DNA of 64,000 nt from NCBI GenBank assembly GCA_036490475.1, contig DASXDT010000006.1:62001-126000 (forward strand), written 5' to 3'. Both the position numbers and the translations under genes were made by a program. This document shows, piece after piece, positions 55,827 to 64,000 of this stretch. The stretch's first letter is position 1. Each line of letters opens with the position of its first letter. The notes under the pieces were generated by a model. That model worked only from the letters and a program-made list of their open reading frames with translations, made no database searches and was not told where the DNA came from. The stretch comes from Candidatus Tumulicola sp. GTDB lineage: Bacteria > Vulcanimicrobiota > Vulcanimicrobiia > Vulcanimicrobiales > Vulcanimicrobiaceae.

Positions 55827-58433
55827 TTGAATCCCGAATTGATCTCGCGCCCAGACGTCGAGCGGCGGCTCCGAAATGCCGTCGAGCACACGCCGCTTAC
55901 GCTGTTGCACGCGCCGCTTGGCGCGGGGAAGACGGCGGCGGCGAAAATGGCTTTTGCCGGGACGCCCGGAGTCGTTTGGATGGAGGCGCGCCCTTGGCAC
56001 CGAGATGCGTTCATCCGTGGCGTCGTCGAAACGGTCCGCGGCGCACGCGCGAATTTCGGGCGCATGACGCTCGGCGCTCTAGATGCCGGCGCGAGCGCGG
56101 CTCACATCGGCGGAACGTTCGCGACGGAACTCGCCCACATCGATGAGCCCTTAACGCTGATCGTCGACAACGCTCACGTCTTTACTGGCGAACCTGGCTT
56201 CTCGCACTTCGTCGATGCGGCCGTCAACGCGCTTCCCGCCGGCGCTCACATTCTCGCGATGGGCAGATCGCTTCCGGACATTACGCTCGGAAGAGTCTTC
56301 CCGCGTGGCAAGGCGCAGATCGTAGACGGTGACCTACTGGTTTTCAACAGCGAGGATATTCGCGCGCTCGGGCGCCATTTTGGGCGCGAGATCGACGGCG
56401 AAACGATCGCTGAGATTGAAAAGAGCACCGAAGGGTGGGCGGCCGGCGTTACGCTCGCGGTTAGCGGGCAACGCATTCTCGTACCGACAGCAAAGGGGCC
56501 ACGCAACGCGGCGGAAGTCTACCTTACGAAGGAGCTCTTGTCACGTCTCGATCGGCACGTCATCTTTTTTCTCGAGCGGGCGGCGGTATTCGAGACGCTC
56601 GATCTGCGAGTCCTAGATACGATCAATGCATTCGCTGGGGCTCGCGATCTGATCGCGAGCTTGCGCCGAGAGGGCGCGCTGTTGAGCGAGATCGGCCCCA
56701 ATTGCTATCGCTTACATCCGGTGTTACGCGAGCTGGCCGAACGGCGGCTACATAAACGCGGCGCGGCGGGTGCGGCCCATCGCGACGCCGCAGAAGCGTA
56801 CATTCAGGCGGGTGAACCCGCGGCAGCCCTTTTTCACGCCGACGAGAGTAGCGACCCCACAACGGCTGTCGCGTTTCTACGGAATCATGCAGCAGCCTTA
56901 ATCGCCACGGGCGATCGCGTCCGAGTGCGCGGCCTAGCGACCCGCATCGATCCCAAGGGGCCCGATGCCGGCGTACGCTGGTTCGTCGACGCGCTCTTGG
57001 AAAAAGCCAGCGGGTCCGCCGATGTGCGCGCTACGCTTTCACGCGTCGTCGATGCTGCCGATGCATCGAACGATGCTACGATCGCATTTCAGGCTCGTGC
57101 CCAAGCCATCGAGCATGACATTGGGCATCTGGTCTCCGTCGACGACGCGATGCTGGACGATCTCGCACGACGCGCAGAGCCGCTGGGTCTACCTGCGGTA
57201 GCAACGACGTTGGTGATGCGCGGGTGGTCTCGAGCTATCGGTCACGACTTCGTTGGCGCCCTTGCCGCTGTTGCTACGCTGGACGTCGGCGATGCGGCGG
57301 TGCGGTTCAACGTGGATGTTTTACGCGCCTACGCACAGACGTCGCTTGGCCAAGTCGATTCGGCCGAGGAAACGCTCGACGCGTTAATTGGCTTGCTTGA
57401 GAATGACGATCAAGTGGTTCTCCAAACGTTGACGCTTGTATGGTTCGCGCGTCTCGGGCTGGTCTGGGGTCAGACTACAGCGGCAAGTGATGCAGCCGCA
57501 CAAGCCGAACGGCTTGCTGCCGCTCTGGATCTACGAGCCGAAGAGGCCGCATTATACGTAGCGCTCACGGAAATCGCAACGCACAATGGAGACGTCGATG
57601 CCGCAATGCGCTATGCAGAGCGCGCGAAAAGCCGCTCCGGCCAAGCATGGTATGCCGGCGACGTTAGCCGCGTTCGGGCGTTTGCCGAGATCGCGCTGGC
57701 GCGCGCGGCGTTTCTCGGCGATGACTATGCAGTCGCGCGAGAGCTCGCAGATCGCGCAGCGGCGCGGATCGATTTTCCACCGGTACAGCGGGCCGCTGCG
57801 CTGGGCGAATCTGCAATCTATACTCTGCTATGCGAGCCTAGTGCTGCGGCAACGGCGATCGCTCGCGCTCGCGAGGCACTATCGATAGCTTCACCCTCCG
57901 ATGCTGCCGACGCGGCGACGCTCGCCACTGCCGATGACCTACTGGCATTCCTCGATGCAGCCAATGGTGTCGTGCATGCTTCGCTATTGACCGGCTGCGA
58001 ACGTTTTGCATCGCTCATCGCGCATCGTCGAGGTTTGGTAACCTTGGAACACGCCGGTATCGCCGTCGGAAGCGCTCGGCGCGGTAGGAATAACAGCTCG
58101 GTTGCCTTTGACGCTACGCTCGAACTCCTCACGCGAGACGGTCCGCGTTTCGAAGCTCGGCTCGCACGTGCCTACGCATCGTCGTTCATGAAACCAAACT
58201 CTACGCAGCCCGTCGCGCCGGATTTGCATCTGACGCCACGCGAGCGAGAGATTCTCTCGCTGCTCATCGATGGCTTAACGAACAAAGAAATTGCAGAGCG
58301 GCTGATCGTAAGCCCCCGCACCGTGGAGACGCACGTCGAGCGTGTCCTCGGAAAGCTCGAAGTTGGCTCGCGCTCTCGCGCAATTGCAAAGGCGATACGA
58401 CTTGGTGTACCTTCGCTCGATAGCCCGGGATGA
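55827..58433 (+). CDS. MalT-like ATP-dependent LuxR-family regulator
   Basis: 868 residues. N-terminal STAND-type NTPase with Walker A APLGAGKTAAA near 30-40 and Walker B LTLIVDNAHVF near 112; winged-helix segment around 230-310 (EVYLTKELLSRLDRHVIFFLERAAVFETLDL); TPR-rich middle; C-terminal LuxR helix-turn-helix LTPREREILSLLIDGLTNKEIAERLIVSPRTVETHVERVL. TTG start at 55827, no good ribosome-binding site. Divergent from the DUF2339-DUF3999 operon, which it may control. Inducer unknown. Confidence 0.9.
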   Translation: MNPELISRPDVERRLRNAVEHTPLTLLHAPLGAGKTAAAKMAFAGTPGVVWMEARPWHRDAFIRGVVETVRGARANFGRMTLGALDAGASAAHIGGTFATELAHIDEPLTLIVDNAHVFTGEPGFSHFVDAAVNALPAGAHILAMGRSLPDITLGRVFPRGKAQIVDGDLLVFNSEDIRALGRHFGREIDGETIAEIEKSTEGWAAGVTLAVSGQRILVPTAKGPRNAAEVYLTKELLSRLDRHVIFFLERAAVFETLDLRVLDTINAFAGARDLIASLRREGALLSEIGPNCYRLHPVLRELAERRLHKRGAAGAAHRDAAEAYIQAGEPAAALFHADESSDPTTAVAFLRNHAAALIATGDRVRVRGLATRIDPKGPDAGVRWFVDALLEKASGSADVRATLSRVVDAADASNDATIAFQARAQAIEHDIGHLVSVDDAMLDDLARRAEPLGLPAVATTLVMRGWSRAIGHDFVGALAAVATLDVGDAAVRFNVDVLRAYAQTSLGQVDSAEETLDALIGLLENDDQVVLQTLTLVWFARLGLVWGQTTAASDAAAQAERLAAALDLRAEEAALYVALTEIATHNGDVDAAMRYAERAKSRSGQAWYAGDVSRVRAFAEIALARAAFLGDDYAVARELADRAAARIDFPPVQRAAALGESAIYTLLCEPSAAATAIARAREALSIASPSDAADAATLATADDLLAFLDAANGVVHASLLTGCERFASLIAHRRGLVTLEHAGIAVGSARRGRNNSSVAFDATLELLTRDGPRFEARLARAYASSFMKPNSTQPVAPDLHLTPREREILSLLIDGLTNKEIAERLIVSPRTVETHVERVLGKLEVGSRSRAIAKAIRLGVPSLDSPG

Positions 58434-58668
58434 GCGGCGTTACCAAGGTTTCCGATTTGGTACGGTTTGGCGGCGGTTTCCCTGCAATTCCTGCCACGAT
58501 CGATATCGGCCGAATCCGACGTACTGCCCCATGGAGTAGAAGTCGTAAACTCTAAGGACTAGAACCTGAGGTTTTTCGTGTCACAGGTGGAGCTTCTGCA
58601 CCTTTGCCGAAGAGTGCCACGAAACCGGTAGATCCCAACTCGACGCGAAATCACGAGGCTCCCATGGC
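58434..58668 (+). promoter_or_regulatory. Leader of the GT2-GT4 gene with nested stem-loops
   Basis: No gene is seen. The outer stem pairs GGTTT-TT-CGTG (58570-58580) with CACGAAACC (58618-58626); inside lies AGGTG (58585-58589) with CACCT (58599-58603). It ends about 42 nt before the ATG. It may be a regulatory leader or the 3' structure of the upstream transcript. Confidence 0.45.
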
Positions 58669-60648
58669 ATGACGCCGACAGTTGTTGCTCCACGATCGCC
58701 GCGATTCTCCATCGTCATTCCAGCGCAAAACGTCGACGAAACCGTCGTTGCTTGCGTCGAACGTTATGCCGACGCGTTTGCCGATTCCGAAATCATCCTT
58801 GTTCTATACCGCCAGGCCGACCCGGCGTCCGATATCATCGAACGTATAACCGCCACTAAAGGCAACGTCGTCGGCCTACGCGTCCCCGATGGAGTCGGCA
58901 GAGGCGGCGCCGTTCGCGCGGGCATCCTCGTGGGGCATGCAGACATCGTCGGATATGTTGATTCGGCCGGATCGACGCCGCCCAGCGAGATGCGCCGTCT
59001 ATGCGAGTCGATGGGTGACAACGACGGCGTTATCGGGTCGCGCTGGCTGCCCGCGTCGAAGGTTTCCGGCAGCCGGCCCCTACGCTTGAAGATCGCGAGC
59101 CGCAGCTACAACCTGCTTGTTTGTCTGCTCTTCGGGCTTCGCTACTCGGACACGAAATGCGATGCCAAGGTTTTTCGCCGCGCGGCACTGGATCGCGTTA
59201 TGCGTGTGGTCGAGACGTCAAATATCGCGTTCGATGCCGACATACTATACGCAATGAAACGCCTCGATATGCGCGTGCACGAAGAACCGATCTCGTGGAC
59301 GGAAGCACCGGATTCGCGCTTAAAGCTTTTGCCCGCGTCGCTGCGCTCGTTTGCCGCCGTCGTACGCCTCCGTCTCCATCACTCGTTTTTGTCGGGCATC
59401 GTGCCGTTGTACGACCGCGTGTTTCCAACCAATCCGGTTCGGTTACGCGATAACTTACGGATTTTGATAATCAACTGGCGCGACCCTAAACACCCGCAGG
59501 CCGGTGGCGCTGAAAACTATCTCCTCGAGCAAGCCAGGCTCTGGACGCAGTGGGGTCATCACGTCGAGTGGATCAGCGGAGGATTTCCGGGCGGCTCTTC
59601 GCGTGACTCAATCGATTCTATTCCGATACGACGCGTCGGAAATTTCATGACGGTGTACGCGGGCGTACCGTTCGTGTACCTCAAAGAGTTTCGCCATCGG
59701 TTCGACGTCATCGTCGACTCGTTCAATGGACTGCCATTTTTCTCGCCGTTGTTTTCGATGAAGCCCAAGGTCTGCATCCTCTACCACGTTCACCGGGAGC
59801 TTTTCAAAAAGCACCTGGGAGGATGGTTGGGTAACGCGCTCGCGTGGTGTGAAGAAACGTTCGTTCCGATGATCTACCGCAAAGTGCATTTCGTGACGAT
59901 TTCACAAGACACGCGCCATGAAATGCTCGCGGTGGGAATCGGCGATTCGAGCGCCGGACTCGTGCGCTGCGGCGTGGGCTCCGAACTCGGGCCGGGCAGC
60001 AAATCCGACGTTCCGACCGTTCTGTATCTCGGAAGACTCAAGGCGTATAAACGCGTCGACGAGCTCATCGAGATCTTTGCCAACGTGCGAAAAGAGATGC
60101 CGGCGGCGGTTCTTCGCATCGCCGGAACGGGCGACGCGCTGCCGACGTTGCGCGCGCTGGTCCAGCGCCTAGGGCTCGGTGACTCTGTGGTCTTCGAAGG
60201 GTTCGTCGATGATGCACGCAAGCTCGAGTTGCTGCAAGGCGCGTGGGTGATGGCCAGCCTTTCCGAAATCGAGGGATGGGGCATCAGCGTGATCGAGGCT
60301 AACGCCTGCGGTACGCCGGCCGTCGTTCACGACGTTCCAGGACTGCGCGAAGCGATCGTCCACGGCACGAGCGGTCTGATCGTTCCGGACGGGCAAGACG
60401 TTGGAGCGGCGATTCTGCGGATTCTGCAAGATGCGCCGTTGCGCGCCGCCCTCGAGCGCGGATCGTTGGCTCGCGCACAGACGTTCTCGTGGGAGATCGC
60501 CGCGCGAGAGATGTTGTACGAGATGATGCGCGCGATATCGGGCCTCGAAGTTCGCGGCGTGGACTTGGACCGGAGGTGGACGTTCTTCGGCGCCGTCGGA
60601 GGCCGCAACTCATCGAGCCTCCTCGATACGTACTCGCTGCGACAGTAA
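58669..60648 (+). CDS. Two-domain glycosyltransferase: GT2 fused to GT4
   Basis: 659 residues. Residues about 10-235 form a GT2 domain like dolichol-phosphate mannosyltransferases (FSIVIPAQNVDETVVACVERYADAF, GRGGAVRAGILVG, DSAGSTPPSEM). Residues about 265-640 form a GT4 domain (RILIINWRDPKHPQAGGAENYLLE, TVLYLGRLKAYKRVDELIEIFA, SLSEIEGWGISVIEANACGTPAVV). The usual GT2 DxD appears as YVDSAG. Such a fusion could make and extend a polyprenyl-linked glycan. ATG 58669 follows GAGG by about 10 nt. Confidence 0.9.
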   Translation: MTPTVVAPRSPRFSIVIPAQNVDETVVACVERYADAFADSEIILVLYRQADPASDIIERITATKGNVVGLRVPDGVGRGGAVRAGILVGHADIVGYVDSAGSTPPSEMRRLCESMGDNDGVIGSRWLPASKVSGSRPLRLKIASRSYNLLVCLLFGLRYSDTKCDAKVFRRAALDRVMRVVETSNIAFDADILYAMKRLDMRVHEEPISWTEAPDSRLKLLPASLRSFAAVVRLRLHHSFLSGIVPLYDRVFPTNPVRLRDNLRILIINWRDPKHPQAGGAENYLLEQARLWTQWGHHVEWISGGFPGGSSRDSIDSIPIRRVGNFMTVYAGVPFVYLKEFRHRFDVIVDSFNGLPFFSPLFSMKPKVCILYHVHRELFKKHLGGWLGNALAWCEETFVPMIYRKVHFVTISQDTRHEMLAVGIGDSSAGLVRCGVGSELGPGSKSDVPTVLYLGRLKAYKRVDELIEIFANVRKEMPAAVLRIAGTGDALPTLRALVQRLGLGDSVVFEGFVDDARKLELLQGAWVMASLSEIEGWGISVIEANACGTPAVVHDVPGLREAIVHGTSGLIVPDGQDVGAAILRILQDAPLRAALERGSLARAQTFSWEIAAREMLYEMMRAISGLEVRGVDLDRRWTFFGAVGGRNSSSLLDTYSLRQ

Positions 60649-60751
60649 CGGGAGCGCCCACACCCTCCAGCATTTGGCTCGTACGACGATGCAATCGCGT
60701 TGCGCGGCCGGGAAGGAAGCCCAGCACTCGGCGCAAAGGACCAATGACCCT

Positions 60752-63700
60752 ATGTCCCAAGCCCTTACGCGCCGATTATCCGGCTGGAACGTCGCATTGC
60801 CCGTCTATGCAATTGCGGCATTCATCGGTCTTGCAGGTTTGCTGTTGCAGCCCGGGACCGTGGGCCATCACTGGGATTGGCTCATTCCATCGGACCCCAT
60901 GGAATTGCGTCACTTCGCCCAAACATCGGCTTCCGCGTGGCAAGACTTTGCCTTCGGATCGTACGTAACATATCGCTACGGAACGACCTTAACGAGTTTT
61001 CTATTAGGAGCGCCGGGCTTTATCGGACTAGGCGGATCCTTCGTCACCAAAGCGTTGCTCGTCTTCAGCGTCTTCACTTGTGGAGCCGGCATGCGGTTCT
61101 TGCTGCTGACGCTCGTACGGACCGAGCCGGACGAACGCGACGGCCTCTATGCGACGTTATGCGGATTACTGTATGCGCTCGCACCGTTTGCCTACAATCA
61201 GATGATCGCCGGTGACCAAAGTGCGCTGATCTCTAACGCGCTCAGCCCGATCGCGATCGCACTTGCCATCCGTGCCATGTCCGCTCAGGGCAGGATGTGG
61301 TGGGCATTCGCGATCGGCTCGGCACTGCTGCTCATGCTCGTCGTTGCATCGGCGCAAGTTTTCTTGTTCACCGCCGCGATCATGTGGATCGTTTGCCTCG
61401 TGCTGTGTAGGTCGTGGCGTTCGGTTTTACGATTAGCGGCCGTGACGGCCGGCACGATTGCGCTCTGTTCCTTTTGGATTCTCCCGGCATTTCTGGGCGG
61501 TGGGGCCGTGCACACCGTCCTGCAAACCGCTTCGCCGGACCGTGCGTTTGCAACGTACGAACAGTTTACCAATCCGATTTTGACGCTAACGACAATTGGT
61601 TTCCCGGGCGATTTTTATCTGCGCGCATTGGGGTCTTCCGGCCGCGCGAGCGTTGGTGCCGTTGCGTTTTTTGCAGCCTATGCCGTTCTAGGAGTGCTTT
61701 GGATCGCGGCGTTGATTGCGCGCCGCTCCACGTTGTTGATCGTACTGAGCGCGATATTTGTATTGGCGGCATGCCTGCCGCTAGGCGGCAATCCGATCAT
61801 CGGACCGCTCATTCTGACAGTCTTCAAAGCGCTGCTGCCGTACAGTCTCATCCTTCGAACGCCGCAACACATCATGTTCGTCGTTACGCTGATCTTCCCA
61901 ATTTTAGCGTTTCTTTCGGTACGCGTTATTCCCGCGAAATATTTTGTCGGATCGCTCGCGGGCGGTGCCTTGGTCGTGCTGGCCTACAGTCAAGGATTTC
62001 TGTTTCACAGCGATTTTTTCGGCCTGCTCGGGCCTTTTCCTGAGACCTTGGGTGAGGCCGAGGTCGCACAAATTGATTCCAGAACGTGGGATCCGCAGTA
62101 CCGGACGCTGTTCGTTCCAAACGATGGCAGCTTTTATTTTCACCGGGCGATTTTTGATTACTACTTCGAAAGCGGCGACGAGAGCCAGGTCCGATTTCTC
62201 CCTAGCATGACGATGGCCGCGGGGTCGAAGTGGACTCCGTACGACGGCGCTCAGGCCGAGCTCAAAGCCCTCGACGAACTCATTCCCGACGGGGCCGATC
62301 CATCGATGCAACATCTGTTACTGCAGATGGCGGGGATCAAGCACATCGTCGTCCATCAGATCGGCGTACCCGGCGCCGGCGTACGACTCGCCGGCAACAA
62401 TTCCAGACAGTACCTCGAAGCTGCGCTGCAGCGAAGCGGCGTGGCATCGCTCGAGCAATCCTTGGGCGATCGCACGCTCTGGAGTTTCGCCGACCCCGTG
62501 ACGCGGGCGTACGCGCCCGACTGCGTTTTCGGCGTACCGCCGCAAGCGGGTCCGTACGACATACTAGCGCTGGGGCACGCCGCCGCGCCATGCGCACGGC
62601 CAGCTGCGATTCCCGCCGACAGTACCCAGCGTTCGCTGGAGGTCTACCCGTCGTCGATGTTCCGTACGAACCCGGCGCCCGGTATCCCGTTAGGCGATCT
62701 GAAATCGAACGTCCAGTTTGTCTCGGCTTCACGTCAAGGCTTCGTCACAACGGTGCCGAGTGGCGTTAACGACGTAGAAACCGTAAAGCTTTCGCAGATG
62801 CCGGCCAAGGCGACCGGCATATCGATGCGCATGTATTCGAGCGGCCCGCGCCGCGTGTGGGTGCAGCTCTTTGCCCCCGACGACAGCAACTACTACCAAG
62901 CTATGGTCGATTTCAGCGGCAAAGTGCAGGACGTCGTGCTCAATTTCTCCATATTCGGGCGGGTCGGTTACCCGGAACGCAACGCGATCCGTGTCGCTCG
63001 TTTTGTGTCCCGCAACGATCAGCCGCGTGACGAGCAGATGTATCTGGGATCGGTCCGCTGGGTAACCCACCCATCGCATTCTAGGAACGCTAGCTATCTG
63101 GCGCTCGCAACGAATCGCTGGGACCAATACTATTTCGGCAGCGATCGGCCGCACGTATTGTTTGAAGCATTGCCCGGGATGGCCCCGGTATACACCGCCA
63201 TCAGCGTAGCGCGTACGGGCAATTACGCCATTTTCGCTCACGTCCAAGAGTATCAACGCCCACTGTCGCTGCAAGTTTCTGTCGAAGGAAAGTGGAGCCC
63301 GTGCTCTCCTAGCCGTTCGGTTGCCGACGTGTCGGAGCGCTTGATTAGTCTAACGCAGACCCGGCTGACTGCCGGTACGCACACGATCGGTATGCGTTAC
63401 TGCAGCATCCCCCCGCGCCCTCGCACGCAAGACGTCGGGGTGCAATCGTTGATTGTTGCCGCAGCCGGCTTGGCTCCGCCCGCGCAATGGTCGACGGGCA
63501 GCGTCGACACCGACGTTATCGATCAACGGGGCGGAGCCATCGTGCTGCAGACCAGTTCTCACCTGGTGGTATTGACGGATGCGTTCGACGATCGTTGGAC
63601 GGCTGAGCAGAACGGCACACCTCTGGCGCACATTATGGTCAACGGCTACGCGAACGGCTGGCTCGTGCCCGATCCAGGGGCTGGTGGCGTCGTCGTGACC

Positions 63701-63823
63701 TTCGCGCCGCAGCGCTTTTTTACGCTCGGAATGAACATTACGTTCATCCTGATATTTCTTGGACTCGGCGCAATCGTGCTCATTCTCATCACACGCAGGC
63801 AGACGGCCGTCGCGACACCCTAA
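60752..63823 (+). CDS. Large GT-C-like membrane glycosyltransferase with C-terminal extracytoplasmic domain
   Basis: About 1023 residues. The first 430 have ten or more hydrophobic helices, with acidic residues in the first external loop (DWLIPSDPMELRHF), as in GT-C enzymes. Residues about 430-985 are an extracytoplasmic beta-rich region. The end, DAFDDRWTAEQNGTPL followed by NGYANGWLVPDPGAGGVVVTFAPQ and a last helix, resembles AftD arabinofuranosyltransferases and YfhO-type proteins. ATG 60752 is chosen; earlier starts up to 60674 are possible. Likely uses a lipid-linked sugar made by the neighbouring gene. Confidence 0.8.
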   Translation: MSQALTRRLSGWNVALPVYAIAAFIGLAGLLLQPGTVGHHWDWLIPSDPMELRHFAQTSASAWQDFAFGSYVTYRYGTTLTSFLLGAPGFIGLGGSFVTKALLVFSVFTCGAGMRFLLLTLVRTEPDERDGLYATLCGLLYALAPFAYNQMIAGDQSALISNALSPIAIALAIRAMSAQGRMWWAFAIGSALLLMLVVASAQVFLFTAAIMWIVCLVLCRSWRSVLRLAAVTAGTIALCSFWILPAFLGGGAVHTVLQTASPDRAFATYEQFTNPILTLTTIGFPGDFYLRALGSSGRASVGAVAFFAAYAVLGVLWIAALIARRSTLLIVLSAIFVLAACLPLGGNPIIGPLILTVFKALLPYSLILRTPQHIMFVVTLIFPILAFLSVRVIPAKYFVGSLAGGALVVLAYSQGFLFHSDFFGLLGPFPETLGEAEVAQIDSRTWDPQYRTLFVPNDGSFYFHRAIFDYYFESGDESQVRFLPSMTMAAGSKWTPYDGAQAELKALDELIPDGADPSMQHLLLQMAGIKHIVVHQIGVPGAGVRLAGNNSRQYLEAALQRSGVASLEQSLGDRTLWSFADPVTRAYAPDCVFGVPPQAGPYDILALGHAAAPCARPAAIPADSTQRSLEVYPSSMFRTNPAPGIPLGDLKSNVQFVSASRQGFVTTVPSGVNDVETVKLSQMPAKATGISMRMYSSGPRRVWVQLFAPDDSNYYQAMVDFSGKVQDVVLNFSIFGRVGYPERNAIRVARFVSRNDQPRDEQMYLGSVRWVTHPSHSRNASYLALATNRWDQYYFGSDRPHVLFEALPGMAPVYTAISVARTGNYAIFAHVQEYQRPLSLQVSVEGKWSPCSPSRSVADVSERLISLTQTRLTAGTHTIGMRYCSIPPRPRTQDVGVQSLIVAAAGLAPPAQWSTGSVDTDVIDQRGGAIVLQTSSHLVVLTDAFDDRWTAEQNGTPLAHIMVNGYANGWLVPDPGAGGVVVTFAPQRFFTLGMNITFILIFLGLGAIVLILITRRQTAVATP

Positions 63824-63843
63824 CGATCTTTTGGAGGTATTGC

Positions 63844-64000
63844 ATGCGATCCACACACAGGTTGGCTCTCCTCGTTAGCGCGTGGTGTGCAGTTGGGGTG
63901 CTCGCAGGCTGCGCTCCACAAACACAAAGCTCGCTGCCCGTAACGAGCTCGACGGAGCAACCCGCGACGCCTGAGGCAAAGACATCGCCCCCATCATGCA
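63844..64000 (+). CDS. Lipoprotein, N-terminal fragment (cut by window edge)
   Basis: The ATG follows GGAGG by 7 nt. The visible 52 codons give a lipoprotein signal peptide with lipobox GVLAGC and a Ser/Thr/Pro-rich linker (SSLPVTSSTEQPATPEAKT). The rest lies outside the window. It is probably co-transcribed with the membrane glycosyltransferase 20 nt upstream. Confidence 0.8.
   Translation, partial: MRSTHRLALLVSAWCAVGVLAGCAPQTQSSLPVTSSTEQPATPEAKTSPPSC

Overview
The window is a dense, high-GC bacterial chromosome segment with no insertion sequences, prophage or CRISPR. The cell it describes is a diderm: it has a TonB/ExbB/ExbD system, an outer-membrane beta-barrel, several lipoproteins with clear lipoboxes and many envelope glycosyltransferases. 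Housekeeping genes (rho, ftsH, serS, rsmA, smpB, tilS, folate and molybdopterin genes) sit among many Ala/Arg-rich exported proteins. That mix, plus a LexA box of the CGAAC-N4-GTTCG kind, suggests a deep-branching terrestrial lineage such as Candidatus Eremiobacterota (WPS-2/Vulcanimicrobiota). This placement is inference, not proof.

Layout. 1-16.3 kb, minus strand: a glycosyltransferase; an SOS-type promoter driving an RNase H-like protein and a 3-methyladenine glycosylase; rho with its own promoter; a pseudouridine synthase; DAHP synthase; a TonB-C/TPR protein; exbB-exbD-exbD-tonB-tonB; uppP; moaC-mog; folC-folP-folB-folK/accB-accC. 16.6-19.2 kb, plus: a YabE-like 3D-domain protein, rsmA and a CPBP protein. 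19.2-32.2 kb, minus: one long tightly overlapped run from moeA through hisC, a phosphoesterase, a thioesterase, smpB, tilS, ftsH, two M16-like proteins and three glycan/membrane genes. 32.2-46.8 kb: serS, a DUF2249-Crp regulator, a FAD monooxygenase, kup, a secreted hydrolase, a phosphoesterase lipoprotein, an outer-membrane barrel with amt, and a propeller lipoprotein. 47-58.4 kb: two LuxR-type regulators, propeller lipoproteins (one frameshifted), tRNA-Ser, a di-haem cytochrome c and the DUF3999-DUF2339 pair. 58.6-64 kb, plus: a GT2-GT4 fusion, a large GT-C-like membrane protein and the start of a lipoprotein.

Main points for a second look. Four genes whose N-termini are fixed by homology have no ATG, GTG or TTG at the right place. 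They appear to start at AUA (folK), AUC (accC) and CUG (mpg and a glycosyltransferase), three of them exactly 8 nt after a GAGG/GGAGG Shine-Dalgarno. The accB product directly before accC lacks the biotin-accepting lysine and is in one uninterrupted frame with folK. A perfect LexA box fills the 17-bp spacer of a consensus promoter in front of the RNase H-like/glycosylase pair. A TPR-LuxR regulator begins inside a perfect 10-bp inverted repeat that would sequester its ribosome-binding site.
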